Of a stretch of DNA of 64,000 nt, positions 1-8,252 are shown piece by piece. Within the stretch, counting starts at the first letter, position 1, and each line of letters starts with the position of its first letter. The DNA comes from CAZGNZ01 sp964527215 (GTDB taxonomy: Bacteria; Fidelibacterota; Marinisomatia; SCGC-AAA003-L08; JACNLC01): positions 193,969-257,968 of the forward strand of contig CAZGNZ010000001.1 in assembly GCA_964527215.1 (NCBI GenBank). Direction: 5' to 3'. A program made the translations under genes and the position numbers. The notes under the pieces are model-generated. The model was not told the DNA's origin. It searched no databases and saw nothing but the letters and a program-made list of their open reading frames with translations.

Positions 1-1692
1 CGTGATGGAAATTCCGTCCGCGGGGATGTACTCGGGCTCTGCGGTCACCTGAATGGTTCGCGGAATGCCCGGTTGATTGATCAGCGTCACGGCATCATCG
101 AACTCATGAACACCGGCGGCATTGGTAATATGCGCCACATTCAGGAGTTCCAGATTCAGGTCTGCGGTAACCAGAACCGATATGGTCAAAAGCTGACTGT
201 CGCCTGGATTCACCTCACCCAGATTCCAGCTGACAATACCCAGATTTTCGGTTCCGCCTTCAGATGCTGATATGAACTGTGTTCCGTCAGGCAGCACATC
301 GTGTATCAGTGTATTGGGTGAGGGATACTCGCTGGTGTTTTCGAGATAAACGGTATAATTCAGGGTATCGCCGGTGAAGGAATAACCCTTATCGACGTCT
401 TTCACAAACAGGAAATCGGAGAATACCTGTACCGCAGTCAGAGCACTGTCTGCAGCCTGAGGATTGTTATCGATACTGATCTGTGCCAGATTCAAAATTT
501 CTGTGCCGGATACAGCTTCCGGATCCACCGCTGCAGTCACCATCAGGGTGTCACTGAATTGCGGCCACAGGAGATCGTAAGTCCATTGAATTACACCGGT
601 TTCGGATTGATAATTATAGGTTCCATCTGCATTCAGGAAATTCAGCTCATCAGGCAGACTGTCCGTGAGTACCGCATCGAAAATGGTCTCGCTGCCGGTA
701 TTGGATACTATTATCTGATACTGAAGCGTATCCCCGGGCTGAACAAGTTCCTGATCAACCGATTTAACAAGATTAACATCCGTCATTGAATATGGGACGT
801 GAATCTGGCAGACAGCCGAGTCGCTGTCGGAAATTCCTGATGCATTGGTAATGACCGCTCTGTTCAGCAGCTCGGTTCCGGAAGGAGGATTCCCCGTGAT
901 CCGGGTCATGATTCGAACCGAATCAATGGTGCCCGGCTGAAGTGTGCCGAGATACCATGTGATCATGTTATCGGCTGGATTCCCGGGCGGAATCATTTCC
1001 AGCAGCTGCAGATTTGGCGGCAGATGGTCAATCAATAATGTATTTTCGCCGGCAGTATTGCCGTTATAATGATATTCAAGGGTATAGGTGAGCGTATCAT
1101 TCGGAGCAGCAGTTGTCAAATCCACTGATTTCTCGATTTCAAACGCGGCGTAAACTCCCGATTCGTCAACAGTCAGATCAACCGGATTGCTTTCAGCCGC
1201 AAACCCGTCTTCAGTGGTTGCCACTGCGATATTGCTCAGAATTGAGAAGGGGGTGCTCTCCGACAGATAACATTCCAGACCGGCCTGCCAGGTATCGTCG
1301 GCAGGCAGATTTTCAATGGTCCAGGAGACCAGACTGCCATTCACTTCCGCTTCAGGATCGGCACTCAGATATGCCAGACCTTCCGGCAGGGTGTCCTGCA
1401 CGGTCACCCATTCCGCTGCAGCATTCCCGGAATTGTGAACGGTAATTGTATAGAGTACCGTATCACCGGGAACCGCATTTTCATACGGACTGGATTTTGT
1501 GATGATGAGATGAGGAGCAGTTGAAATATCCGTGATGACTGTATTGGTTGTATCTGTAGTGAATGTCAGTTCGTTGGCATCCATATACAATACGTACGCA
1601 CGGTTGACCAGCTGATCATCCCGATCGGTCTGTCCGAAAACGGCTGCAGGCAGCAGCAGTGTCAGGAATATTATGTGTCTTAAAATACGCAA
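1..1692 (-). CDS. Giant DUF11 surface protein, N-terminal 564 residues (runs off left edge)
   Basis: The reading frame is open from a TTG start at 1692 to the window edge. TTG is chosen because it follows an AAAGGA ribosome-binding site and begins a clean signal peptide (MRILRHIIFLTLLLPAAVFG). After cleavage comes the module 'NRAYVLYMDANE...TTNTVITDI', shared with the neighbouring secreted proteins. Four DUF11 repeats follow, each with the pattern K-D...PGDTLxYxI...N.G...V.D.LP. The frame then enters 'AEPEYIPADGISIT', which matches the start of the invasin-like Ig domain of the 2420-aa paralogue at 11327-18589. It is therefore probably the copy-1 counterpart of that giant, with about two extra DUF11 repeats before the Ig domain. 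It is exported; the function is inferred to be a cell-surface structural or adhesive protein. A strong terminator-like hairpin (1740-1771) separates it from the upstream gene. Confidence 0.85.
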   Translation of the reverse strand, partial: MRILRHIIFLTLLLPAAVFGQTDRDDQLVNRAYVLYMDANELTFTTDTTNTVITDISTAPHLIITKSSPYENAVPGDTVLYTITVHNSGNAAAEWVTVQDTLPEGLAYLSADPEAEVNGSLVSWTIENLPADDTWQAGLECYLSESTPFSILSNIAVATTEDGFAAESNPVDLTVDESGVYAAFEIEKSVDLTTAAPNDTLTYTLEYHYNGNTAGENTLLIDHLPPNLQLLEMIPPGNPADNMITWYLGTLQPGTIDSVRIMTRITGNPPSGTELLNRAVITNASGISDSDSAVCQIHVPYSMTDVNLVKSVDQELVQPGDTLQYQIIVSNTGSETIFDAVLTDSLPDELNFLNADGTYNYQSETGVIQWTYDLLWPQFSDTLMVTAAVDPEAVSGTEILNLAQISIDNNPQAADSALTAVQVFSDFLFVKDVDKGYSFTGDTLNYTVYLENTSEYPSPNTLIHDVLPDGTQFISASEGGTENLGIVSWNLGEVNPGDSQLLTISVLVTADLNLELLNVAHITNAAGVHEFDDAVTLINQPGIPRTIQVTAEPEYIPADGISIT

Positions 1693-1739
1693 CCTAATGT
1701 CCTTTGCGGCGCAGGTTAAGTCCGTTATTCAGTAAGTTG

Positions 1740-1771
1740 AAAAAGCAGCCGGGCCGGAGCGACCCGACTGC
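1740..1771 (-). terminator. Rho-independent terminator-like hairpin before the giant gene
   Basis: On the minus strand an 11-bp stem (GCAGTCGGGTC / GGCCCGGCTGC, two G-U pairs) with a 5-nt loop is followed directly by five T. It lies 59 nt past the stop of the 574-aa gene and 48 nt before the TTG start of the giant gene. It can end the upstream transcript or attenuate entry into the giant gene. Copy 2 has a strong hairpin at the same junction (18625-18660). Confidence 0.8.
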
Positions 1772-1829
1772 AATCCAAATTAGAAAAGAAACTGTGTAAC
1801 GGAGAAAAACCATTGCGCAGGTTCACCCC

Positions 1830-3554
1830 CTAATCAATCATCACCTGGAAAGTGACGAATGTCGTGCCGCTGGGTCCGATGGACGGAATGGTGAATGACG
1901 CTGTTCCGTTGGCAAAGGACGCGGTATCACCATCGCTGGCATCTGTTTTGGATACACCGGCAATGGTCAGGGTTCCGGCCTGGTAAGTGGCATTGTCCGG
2001 CACTGCATCGGTGACCAGAACATTGGTCGCCATCCCGGTTCCGGCATTCAGCAAATCCACCCGATAGGTCAGAACCGTGCCTGGCGGCTGCGGTCCGGTG
2101 GGTGTCACGGATTTGGAAAGGATCAGGTATGGTGCCGTTACTGTCACGGTAACCGTTCCGCTGTCGGATATTGCAGGGTCACCAACGGAGGTTGCCGTAA
2201 TGAGTGCCTGCTCGACGGTGCCGTCGTTTGTTCCTGCCGGCACAGTGGCGGCGGCGATGATGCAGGCGGTGTCGCCGGCATCCAGTTCACCCAGATCAGG
2301 TATCCCGTCGTTATTGGTGTCCGTCAGCAGAACATCGTCAGCATCAATCACTCCGTTGCCGTTGAAGTCCCAGTAGAAGGTCCAGGTCCAGAAGTTGCTC
2401 ACATACGTGATGTTGAAAACATCGGTCCCGTTACCATCATTGGTGAAACATACCGGATAGAGTATTTGGTCACCGGGGTCACCGACTGTGGTCAGATCAT
2501 CACCGGCGGATACGTCAAAAAGCTGGTCAACGGTAACCGTACCGCCCTGATACTCTTCAGGCGGATAAGGATCACCTTCATCATTTTCAGTTTCAACGAC
2601 GATATCTATGGGAATATCCGATCCTTCCGGGACACCTTCATCTATGGTCACCTGGAAGAAAACACAGTAGTAGTCGCTCGGATTCATCTGACCCAGATTG
2701 ATGGTTACCGAATTCGGGCTGGAGATGCCGAAGTCACCCTGAGTGGATGGCGGGTATTCAACGCCGTCATCGGGATCGGTGAGGGGCAGTGCGCTTCCCG
2801 GATCGCTGGATGTCGAGTAACCCATGCTGCCCGCGACATACGTCATGCCGTCCGGAATTCCGGAGGTAAGCAGTGTGGTTTCATAAGCCGGTGCGGAACC
2901 GATATTTTCGGCACACACCGTAAACGTAACCACATCTCCCGGTATCGGGCTGGGGTTGTCATTGGAAATGGTGATGTCCATCACGGATCCGGCAATGGTT
3001 GTGGTCAGCGTGGAGCTGTCCGAAACCGTTCCGTCAAACTGCGAGACGGCAGTCACATCCGTAGAAACGACATCTCCGTCCGGAGCGCCGCCGGGTGTGA
3101 TATCGGTCACCAGAACGATAATATCCAGGAAATCATCGGCGGCAAGCGGACCGGTCTCCGTAATGAGGCTGTCGAGGCCGTCAATGATGCCGTTTCCGTC
3201 GATATCCACGTAGATTTCAATCTCATAAGAGCCGGTGCCAATGACGGTCGAGAGCTCAGACAGATCAAAACTGTCAGTGCCGTTACCCGTGTTGATAACA
3301 TCCATGGGATATGCATGGCTGCCCTGGGGGCTCATGTTGCTGGCAGTCTGATCCGGTATGATGTCCACACCGGCAATCTGACTGACGATGGTGGTTACGG
3401 CATTGGACTGAACCTGGGGCATGGCATTTCCGTTGGCATCATCGTAGTCACCATACGCAACGTTGGTGATTTCGGTGCCTGCCGGAGTGCCTGCAGCCAT
3501 CAGGAAGCCAGCCGTAAGCAGCAGGAGCAGTGAAAATTGTTTTAATGTATTCAT
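1830..3554 (-). CDS. Secreted DUF11 protein with calcium-type loops, 574 aa (copy 1)
   Basis: A signal peptide (MNTLKQFSLLLLLTAGFLMAAG) is followed by the shared N-terminal module 'ITNVAYGDYDDANGN...VTTIVSQIAGVD'. The body is a string of Ig-like/DUF11 units, and the last unit starts 'LILSKSVTPTGPQPPGTVLTYRVDLLNAGTG'. Two Asp/Asn-rich loops (VDIDGNGIIDGLD near residue 115; WDFNGNGVIDADD near 395) look like EF-hand or dockerin-type calcium sites. The chain stops exactly on a terminal beta strand, VTFQVMID. Paralogues are the 575-aa neighbour and the 573- and 575-aa proteins of copy 2; its closest match by motif (AGTPAG, 'IPDQT.SN') is the 573-aa protein at 18713-20434. It starts 10 nt after the upstream stop, with AGGA upstream. 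The function is unknown; a structural surface subunit is an inference. Confidence 0.9.
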   Translation of the reverse strand: MNTLKQFSLLLLLTAGFLMAAGTPAGTEITNVAYGDYDDANGNAMPQVQSNAVTTIVSQIAGVDIIPDQTASNMSPQGSHAYPMDVINTGNGTDSFDLSELSTVIGTGSYEIEIYVDIDGNGIIDGLDSLITETGPLAADDFLDIIVLVTDITPGGAPDGDVVSTDVTAVSQFDGTVSDSSTLTTTIAGSVMDITISNDNPSPIPGDVVTFTVCAENIGSAPAYETTLLTSGIPDGMTYVAGSMGYSTSSDPGSALPLTDPDDGVEYPPSTQGDFGISSPNSVTINLGQMNPSDYYCVFFQVTIDEGVPEGSDIPIDIVVETENDEGDPYPPEEYQGGTVTVDQLFDVSAGDDLTTVGDPGDQILYPVCFTNDGNGTDVFNITYVSNFWTWTFYWDFNGNGVIDADDVLLTDTNNDGIPDLGELDAGDTACIIAAATVPAGTNDGTVEQALITATSVGDPAISDSGTVTVTVTAPYLILSKSVTPTGPQPPGTVLTYRVDLLNAGTGMATNVLVTDAVPDNATYQAGTLTIAGVSKTDASDGDTASFANGTASFTIPSIGPSGTTFVTFQVMID

Positions 3555-3564
3555 GGCTTGATTC

Positions 3565-5292
3565 CTAATCTATGGTTACCTGGAATGTAACATATGTTGA
3601 ACCGCCGGAGCCGAGTGTGGGAATATCAAAAATGACTGAATCATTTGAGAATGTTCCGTTGTCTCCGTCAGCGGCATCGGTTTTTGCAATACCGGCCACG
3701 GAAAGTGATCCGGCAACGTAGGTGCAGTTTGTGGGAATGGCATCCGTAATCAGCACGCCAGTGGCCTGGCCGGTACCGGCGTTTATGACATCCACGCGGT
3801 AAGTCAGAACCGTGCCCGGAGGCTGATTCCCGGTGGGGGTCACCATCTTGCTGAGTGTCAGATAGGGAGCAGTCGCCGTAATGGTGGCCGTACCAGAAGT
3901 AGTGACTGTCGGGTCGCCAACGGATGTGGCGGTAACCGTCATTACATCACTGGTGCCGTCATTGGTGCCGGCGGGAACCGTGGTCATGCCGATAATGCAG
4001 ACAGTTTCATCCTGACCCAGTGAACCAATGTCAATGATTCCGTCGTTAATGGTATCGGTAAGCTCAGTATCATCCGGATCTATGACACCGTTTCCGTTCT
4101 GATCAAAATAGAATGTCCATGACCAGAAATTGCTGGTGTAGCTGATATTGAAGATGTCGTCGCCGTTACCGTCATTGGTAAAGCAGATGGGATAGAGCAC
4201 GTCATCACTGGGATCTGCGAAGTAAACTTCGTCACCGGTGGAACTGACGGCATATACCTGCTGCACCACAGCGGGTGTACTGGTATAGTTGCCGGAAGGA
4301 TACGGTGTGCCTTCACTGTTATCAAATCCGACTGTGACATCGGCTTCAATGACGGTACCTTCCGGTGTGTCTTCGTCCACAACGACCTGATAGAATACAC
4401 AGCCTGATTCGCCGGGAGCGGCATCACCCCATACAATGGTTACCTGACCGGCGTTGGTCACATTGAAGTCACCTTCGGTCAGAGGGGGATATTCCACACC
4501 GTCGTCAGGATCGGTAAGCGGGCTGGCGTTGGCATAGTCGTCCGTACTGTACACAGCCATGCTGCCGGGGACGTAGGAGGAGTTCGCGGGGATTTCACCA
4601 ATAATGGTGACACCGTACGAGATTGCACTTCCAGTATTGGAACCGCAGACCGAGAACGTAATCACGTCGCCGGGTTCCGGGGTGGTTGTGCTGGGTTCAA
4701 CGGATACAGCCAGTACCGCTGCTGCAATGGTATGGTCGGCTTCGGAATTGTCACTGACCGTTTCATCAAACTGGGAAGTGGCAATCAGGTTGGTGTACAC
4801 ATTGTCACCATCCGGTGCGCCGCCAGGAGTGGTATCTTCAATCCGGTATATCAGATTCAGTTCCTCGTCAGCCGCCATGTTGGGGGTAACCGTGATGAGG
4901 CTGTCCAGACCGTCAATGATGCCGTTACCGTCGATATCATGCCAGAGGGTGATGTCAAAGGTTCCGGTTCCGGTGATTTCCGATTCCAGAGTCAGATCAA
5001 ATGCATCGTCACAGTTGCCGGTGTTGGTCAACGTGATGAATGACAGGTGCACGGCCTGAGTGGGAATCGTGTTGGAGTGATAGTCGGGGTTCAAATCCAC
5101 ACCAGCCACCTGGCTGACGATTGTGGATACCACGTTGGACTGAACCTGAGGCATAGCGTTGCCGTTGGCGTCATCGTAGTCACCGTAAGCAACATTTGTG
5201 ATTTCCGTTCCACACGGGGTTCCGGCTGCCAGTACCAGACTTCCCATAACGGCAATCAAAGTTACAATTGAGCTAAAACGCAATGGTTTCAT
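3565..5292 (-). CDS. Secreted DUF11 protein with calcium-type loops, 575 aa (copy 1)
   Basis: The frame is open back to 5457, but the start is set at 5292. That ATG follows an AAAGGAGA site at good spacing, begins a signal peptide (MKPLRFSSIVTLIAVMGSLV) and gives 575 aa, exactly the length of its copy-2 paralogue (20448-22175); the longer start would run through two RNA hairpins. The mature protein begins AGTPCGTEITNVAYGDYDDANGN, then 'GVDLNPDYHSNTIPTQ' and 'NTGNCDDAFDLTL'. Two Asp/Asn loops (HDIDGNGIIDGLD, FDQNGNGVIDPDD) resemble calcium sites. It ends on the strand VTFQVTID. Paired cysteines (TPCG, TGNC) separate this type from the 574/573-aa type. It is probably a surface structural subunit made together with the 574-aa protein. 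Confidence 0.9.
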   Translation of the reverse strand: MKPLRFSSIVTLIAVMGSLVLAAGTPCGTEITNVAYGDYDDANGNAMPQVQSNVVSTIVSQVAGVDLNPDYHSNTIPTQAVHLSFITLTNTGNCDDAFDLTLESEITGTGTFDITLWHDIDGNGIIDGLDSLITVTPNMAADEELNLIYRIEDTTPGGAPDGDNVYTNLIATSQFDETVSDNSEADHTIAAAVLAVSVEPSTTTPEPGDVITFSVCGSNTGSAISYGVTIIGEIPANSSYVPGSMAVYSTDDYANASPLTDPDDGVEYPPLTEGDFNVTNAGQVTIVWGDAAPGESGCVFYQVVVDEDTPEGTVIEADVTVGFDNSEGTPYPSGNYTSTPAVVQQVYAVSSTGDEVYFADPSDDVLYPICFTNDGNGDDIFNISYTSNFWSWTFYFDQNGNGVIDPDDTELTDTINDGIIDIGSLGQDETVCIIGMTTVPAGTNDGTSDVMTVTATSVGDPTVTTSGTATITATAPYLTLSKMVTPTGNQPPGTVLTYRVDVINAGTGQATGVLITDAIPTNCTYVAGSLSVAGIAKTDAADGDNGTFSNDSVIFDIPTLGSGGSTYVTFQVTID

Positions 5293-5361
5293 CTCAGTCT
5301 CCTTTCTGTTTTGGGTTCTATTTGGATTGATCCATTTCTGGATCCTTGTGTTGAAATCGCT

Positions 5362-5414
5362 TGGAATTCGGCGAATTCCATCACTCTCTGTTATACTTCG
5401 TATAACAGAGAGTG
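5362..5414 (-). promoter_or_regulatory. Twin RNA hairpins in a 329-nt intercistronic leader
   Basis: Two adjacent perfect inverted repeats lie between the 154-aa and 575-aa genes. One has a 15-bp stem (CACTCTCTGTTATAC, loop 3 nt) at 5382-5414; the other has an 8-bp stem (TGGAATTC, loop 3 nt) at 5362-5380. Neither is followed by a T-run on the minus strand, so an attenuator, a processing site or a 3'-5' exonuclease block fits better than a simple terminator. The rest of the 5293-5621 gap shows no gene. Paired hairpins occur at the same junction in copy 2 (22208-22247). Confidence 0.7.
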
Positions 5415-5621
5415 TGTTTTGATGATTTTTAAATTTGTTCAATGGATTCAGTTTCATTGAGTCTGAAGCCGCCTCAGCATACTGAAGCAGCTTAATGATT
5501 GTATTATTATGGTTTACCTATTTCAGATTTAGGATATACTACCTTGTTTGTCAGTGCGTCCAGACATTAGAAAACAGTTCCGGCATTATCATGTTTGGTC
5601 ATAAAGGCTTGTTTCAGGCCA

Positions 5622-6086
5622 TTATCGGATCACCGCCAGAAACGTCACTTCCCGGGATTCGCCAGGAGCAAGAATATCCTGTATTTCCCATCGGATATGG
5701 GTGATGTCTTCAACGGGAGCCGGTTTCTCGACCACTTCACCGTTCTCATCGGTGACCAGTTTTACCGGCGGCCATTCCTGGAAATAATTGCCCTGGTCGA
5801 GCGAAAATGTGATAACGGCCGGATCACCCGTCACGGATTGAGGCACATACACCACTCCCGGAGGAATGGGATCCACAATGGTGGGCTCACGCATTTCATC
5901 ATCACCCACATTGCTTGCTGTTATGATGTACCGCAGGGTATCCCCGGGAGAAAAAGTGAGTTCGCCGCCGCTGAGCTCCTGGGGGGTTTTATTCACTTTT
6001 TCCGGGGTGACGTCCAAATTCAGCAGAGGCCCCTGCTGTCCGAGCAGCCACCCAATACAAATGAAAAATATTATATAGTATCGCAT
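5622..6086 (-). CDS. Small secreted single-DUF11 protein, 154 aa (copy 1)
   Basis: The start at 6086 is chosen over an upstream in-frame ATG because AGGAGG lies 5 nt before it and the signal peptide MRYYIIFFICIGWLLGQ follows. The mature part is one DUF11-type domain: 'LNLDVTPEKVNKTPQE', 'LTFSPGDTLRYIITASNVGDDEM', 'IVDPIPPGVVYVP', ending in 'THIRWEIQDILAPGESREVTFLAVIR'. The copy-2 paralogue (22293-22757) also has 154 aa and shares 'ELTFSPGDTLRY', 'FQEWPP' and 'TFLAVI'. It begins 16 nt after the stop of the upstream gene, so it is in the operon. A one-domain protein of this kind could be a cap, adaptor or initiator subunit; that is inference. Confidence 0.87.
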   Translation of the reverse strand: MRYYIIFFICIGWLLGQQGPLLNLDVTPEKVNKTPQELSGGELTFSPGDTLRYIITASNVGDDEMREPTIVDPIPPGVVYVPQSVTGDPAVITFSLDQGNYFQEWPPVKLVTDENGEVVEKPAPVEDITHIRWEIQDILAPGESREVTFLAVIR

Positions 6087-6102
6087 GATACCTCCTCGTT
6101 CG

Positions 6103-7530
6103 TTAATCAAGTCTTACCTTAAATGTGACCGTCTCGCCGGAACCTGCAGGCAGGGAAGTGCCGCGCTGAAACTGAATATTGGTTATCGGCGGGGTCTGGC
6201 TGGAATCATAGTTGAATCCGCCGTCATGGCTGAACTGAATGGTCATCAGATTCCCTTCAGCCGAATTGGTTACATAAGTTGTATTCTCCGGAATGGTCTC
6301 ATGAATCATAACAAAACTGCTGAAGTCATCCCCTGAATTCAGATAGTGAATACTGTACAGAATGGTATCTCCAGGTGCGGCCTGACTCTGGTCCACAACC
6401 TTGGTTAAAGACAGCACCGGACTGATGACCTGTACCGCTGCGGTTTCTCCGGTAGAAATGATATCGAAATTGGAACCGTAAACAGAAACATTGTTGAAGT
6501 AGGATCCTCTCTGAAGACCCACATTGGCCTGAAAACTCAAGGTTGTTTCCGTGTCCGCATCCAGTGTGAAGTCTTCATCCCAGATAAGTTCATTGCCTTC
6601 GATGACAGGATCCTGTATCTGACTGCCTGACGATGAACCCGGGATATATGTGAACGGCAGCGGGAGGTAGTCGATGATGCCGGAAATGTCGGCCGGACCG
6701 TTACCCGTATTTGAAATCGTAATCGAATACTCGGTGACTCCACCGCTGCTGACAGTGGCGGGAGAAACCGACTTGGTGATGCTGATTTCCGGTTCCGGGT
6801 CTCCGAAGAATATGACATTTCCCAAGTCATAAAATGTAACGGGCGGATTATTCAGCAGCGTCAGACTGGCATCCAGCTGGTTGATCAGATACAGGCTTCC
6901 CGGAAAGAACCAAAATCCCAGTGAACTCCCGTATAAATCCCCTTCAAAAGTATAAGCCAGTCCCGTCAGACTGACGCCGCAGTCACCAATGAAGTTTGCT
7001 TCAAGGTCATTCAAATTGACGGTATAGAGATTACCGCTGGAAATAATGTAGAAATCATTCACGGTATAAAAATCAATATCACCGGAGTTGGCCGTGAAAT
7101 CCGCTCCGGTGAGAGTACCGAAATACGTGACGGATCCGGTGACGGGATCTATTTCGTATAAGTCATTGGTATTCAGACGTGTACCAAACAGGCGGCCGTC
7201 CAGTGAAAATTCCATGCGCGGTGAAATTGCAAAACCAACATCACTGTTAATGATGGTGGTGATTTGGGTTTCCGTGTCAAAATACCCAACTCTGTAAGGT
7301 GAGGAATTACTCGTGAAATACAAATTACCGGTGCCCGGCTGCGTACCCAATGCGTAACTGGCGAAGGCCGCATTTCCGACAAAAGTATATTCATCCGTGA
7401 TCGTATCGTAGGCATAGATGGAGTAGGGGGAGTTTGCACTGATTCCGTACACCGTGCTGGCAGCCGCCCAATCCGGAAAGTGTATGGCGAAAACAGTCAG
7501 TATAAAGAGGGTGCGGCCAACACACCTCAT
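6103..7530 (-). CDS. Secreted propeller-like + 2x DUF11 protein (copy 1, first structural gene)
   Basis: The chosen start (7530) gives the signal peptide MRCVGRTLFILTVFAIHFPDW; an in-frame ATG at 7593 is possible, and neither has a strong ribosome site. Residues of about 25-250 are a repetitive beta-rich region ('YGISANSPYSIYAYDT', 'GTQPGTGNLYFTSN', 'LYEIDPVTGSVTYFGTLTG') resembling DUF6923/PQQ-like propellers. Two DUF11 repeats follow ('PEISITKSVSPATVSSGGVTEYSI', 'LSLTKVVDQSQAAPGDTILYSIHY'), and the chain ends on VTFKVRLD. The C-terminal roughly 225 residues align with the end of the copy-2 protein at 22781-25336, while the N-terminal parts are unrelated. It heads copy 1 and has no receiver-like gene in front, unlike copy 2. 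Confidence 0.82.
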   Translation of the reverse strand: MRCVGRTLFILTVFAIHFPDWAAASTVYGISANSPYSIYAYDTITDEYTFVGNAAFASYALGTQPGTGNLYFTSNSSPYRVGYFDTETQITTIINSDVGFAISPRMEFSLDGRLFGTRLNTNDLYEIDPVTGSVTYFGTLTGADFTANSGDIDFYTVNDFYIISSGNLYTVNLNDLEANFIGDCGVSLTGLAYTFEGDLYGSSLGFWFFPGSLYLINQLDASLTLLNNPPVTFYDLGNVIFFGDPEPEISITKSVSPATVSSGGVTEYSITISNTGNGPADISGIIDYLPLPFTYIPGSSSGSQIQDPVIEGNELIWDEDFTLDADTETTLSFQANVGLQRGSYFNNVSVYGSNFDIISTGETAAVQVISPVLSLTKVVDQSQAAPGDTILYSIHYLNSGDDFSSFVMIHETIPENTTYVTNSAEGNLMTIQFSHDGGFNYDSSQTPPITNIQFQRGTSLPAGSGETVTFKVRLD

Positions 7531-7623
7531 AACGGAACCGCCTGCTCCGGAAATTGCAGCTTTGATTCTTTGAATTGCGTTACTGTCAATCATGTTTATT
7601 AATACGACAAAAATAGTCCCTTA

Positions 7624-7640
7624 TACAAAAACAGTGCCCA
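7624..7640 (-). promoter_or_regulatory. Possible sigma-54-like promoter for copy 1
   Basis: The minus strand reads TGGGCACTGTTTTTGTA: a good -24 element (GGCAC), exactly 10 nt between GG and the -12 dinucleotide, but GT instead of the usual GC at -12. Transcription would start near 7612, about 20 nt before the ATG at 7593. It is weaker than the copy-2 promoter; this is a pattern match only. Confidence 0.35.
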
Positions 7641-8176
7641 ATGATAATTAGAAATCTTACACGGTGCAGAACAGTCGCGATGTAAATTTTCAGGTCAATA
7701 TTTAAAGGGACTGTGCCAAAATGAAACATGTTTTCCAATTCAGCAGAGATGGGTTTATTCGGTGTTTGTGATCTGCACTGTGAAATTAAATTAAGAGAAC
7801 TTAATTGAAATGGTGATGGACGATTTCTCACCATGTGCTTCGTCAGCCTTTGGATTGATTTCATGATATGAAACCAAATACAGATTTCAGTCAGTCTCGG
7901 CTGTGCAATCCAACATGGCAAACTCTGATGGCATCCGGATGATGTCGTAAAAAGCCTTTATTTATTCTGCGTACAACCGGAACTTGAAATCTGAAAATCG
8001 AATTATAGAATTTGATCGTATGATCGTTCACATAACCTATTTAAATACGACCGAGATATCCAATATTTTTTGAAACGAATTTGCATACTGTCTGGCTGTA
8101 TTGTGGATCAGTAGACAATTCATTTCATTCAGATACCTCTCTTGTTTCCGAGCGTCAATGGGATAGACACGCTGCC

Positions 8177-8211
8177 GAAAAAACCCATAAACCCGCCGTT
8201 GAAGACGGGTT
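8177..8211 (-). terminator. Terminator-like hairpin after the barrel gene (end of copy 2)
   Basis: Minus strand: an 8-bp stem AACCCGTC / GGCGGGTT with a 6-nt loop, then TAT, GGG and a run of six T. It lies 42 nt past the stop of the 1024-aa gene. The spacer between stem and T-run makes it less canonical than the 1740-1771 element. Confidence 0.5.
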
Positions 8212-8252
8212 CATGGATTCTTCCGGCGATCAGGCCGCCAACCTTTTCAGCC

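Larger units (their letters stand above)
7531..8252. other. Non-coding junction between the two operon copies
   Basis: About 720 nt (660 if the 7593 start is used) between the start of copy 1 and the end of copy 2, with no convincing gene on either strand. It holds a terminator-like hairpin for copy 2 at its right end and a possible sigma-54-like promoter for copy 1 near 7630. A second perfect TGGCAC (minus strand, 7713-7718) has no matching -12 element. Confidence 0.6.

Noticed and set aside
2466..3533. A 355-codon open frame opposite the 574-aa DUF11 gene
   Set aside because: It is antisense to a well-supported secreted protein, has no ribosome site or family motif, and similar long shadows occur opposite the other DUF11 genes because of their Asp/Thr/Gly codon bias.
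5382..5414. Resemblance of the 15-bp palindrome to a loxP half-site (TATACTTCGTATA)
   Set aside because: Arms and spacer do not fit a recombinase site (3-nt spacer, no 8-bp core), and no recombinase gene is near; an RNA hairpin explains it better.
7713..7718. A second perfect TGGCAC box upstream of copy 1
   Set aside because: No GC dinucleotide at the required 10-nt spacing, so it does not make a sigma-54 promoter.
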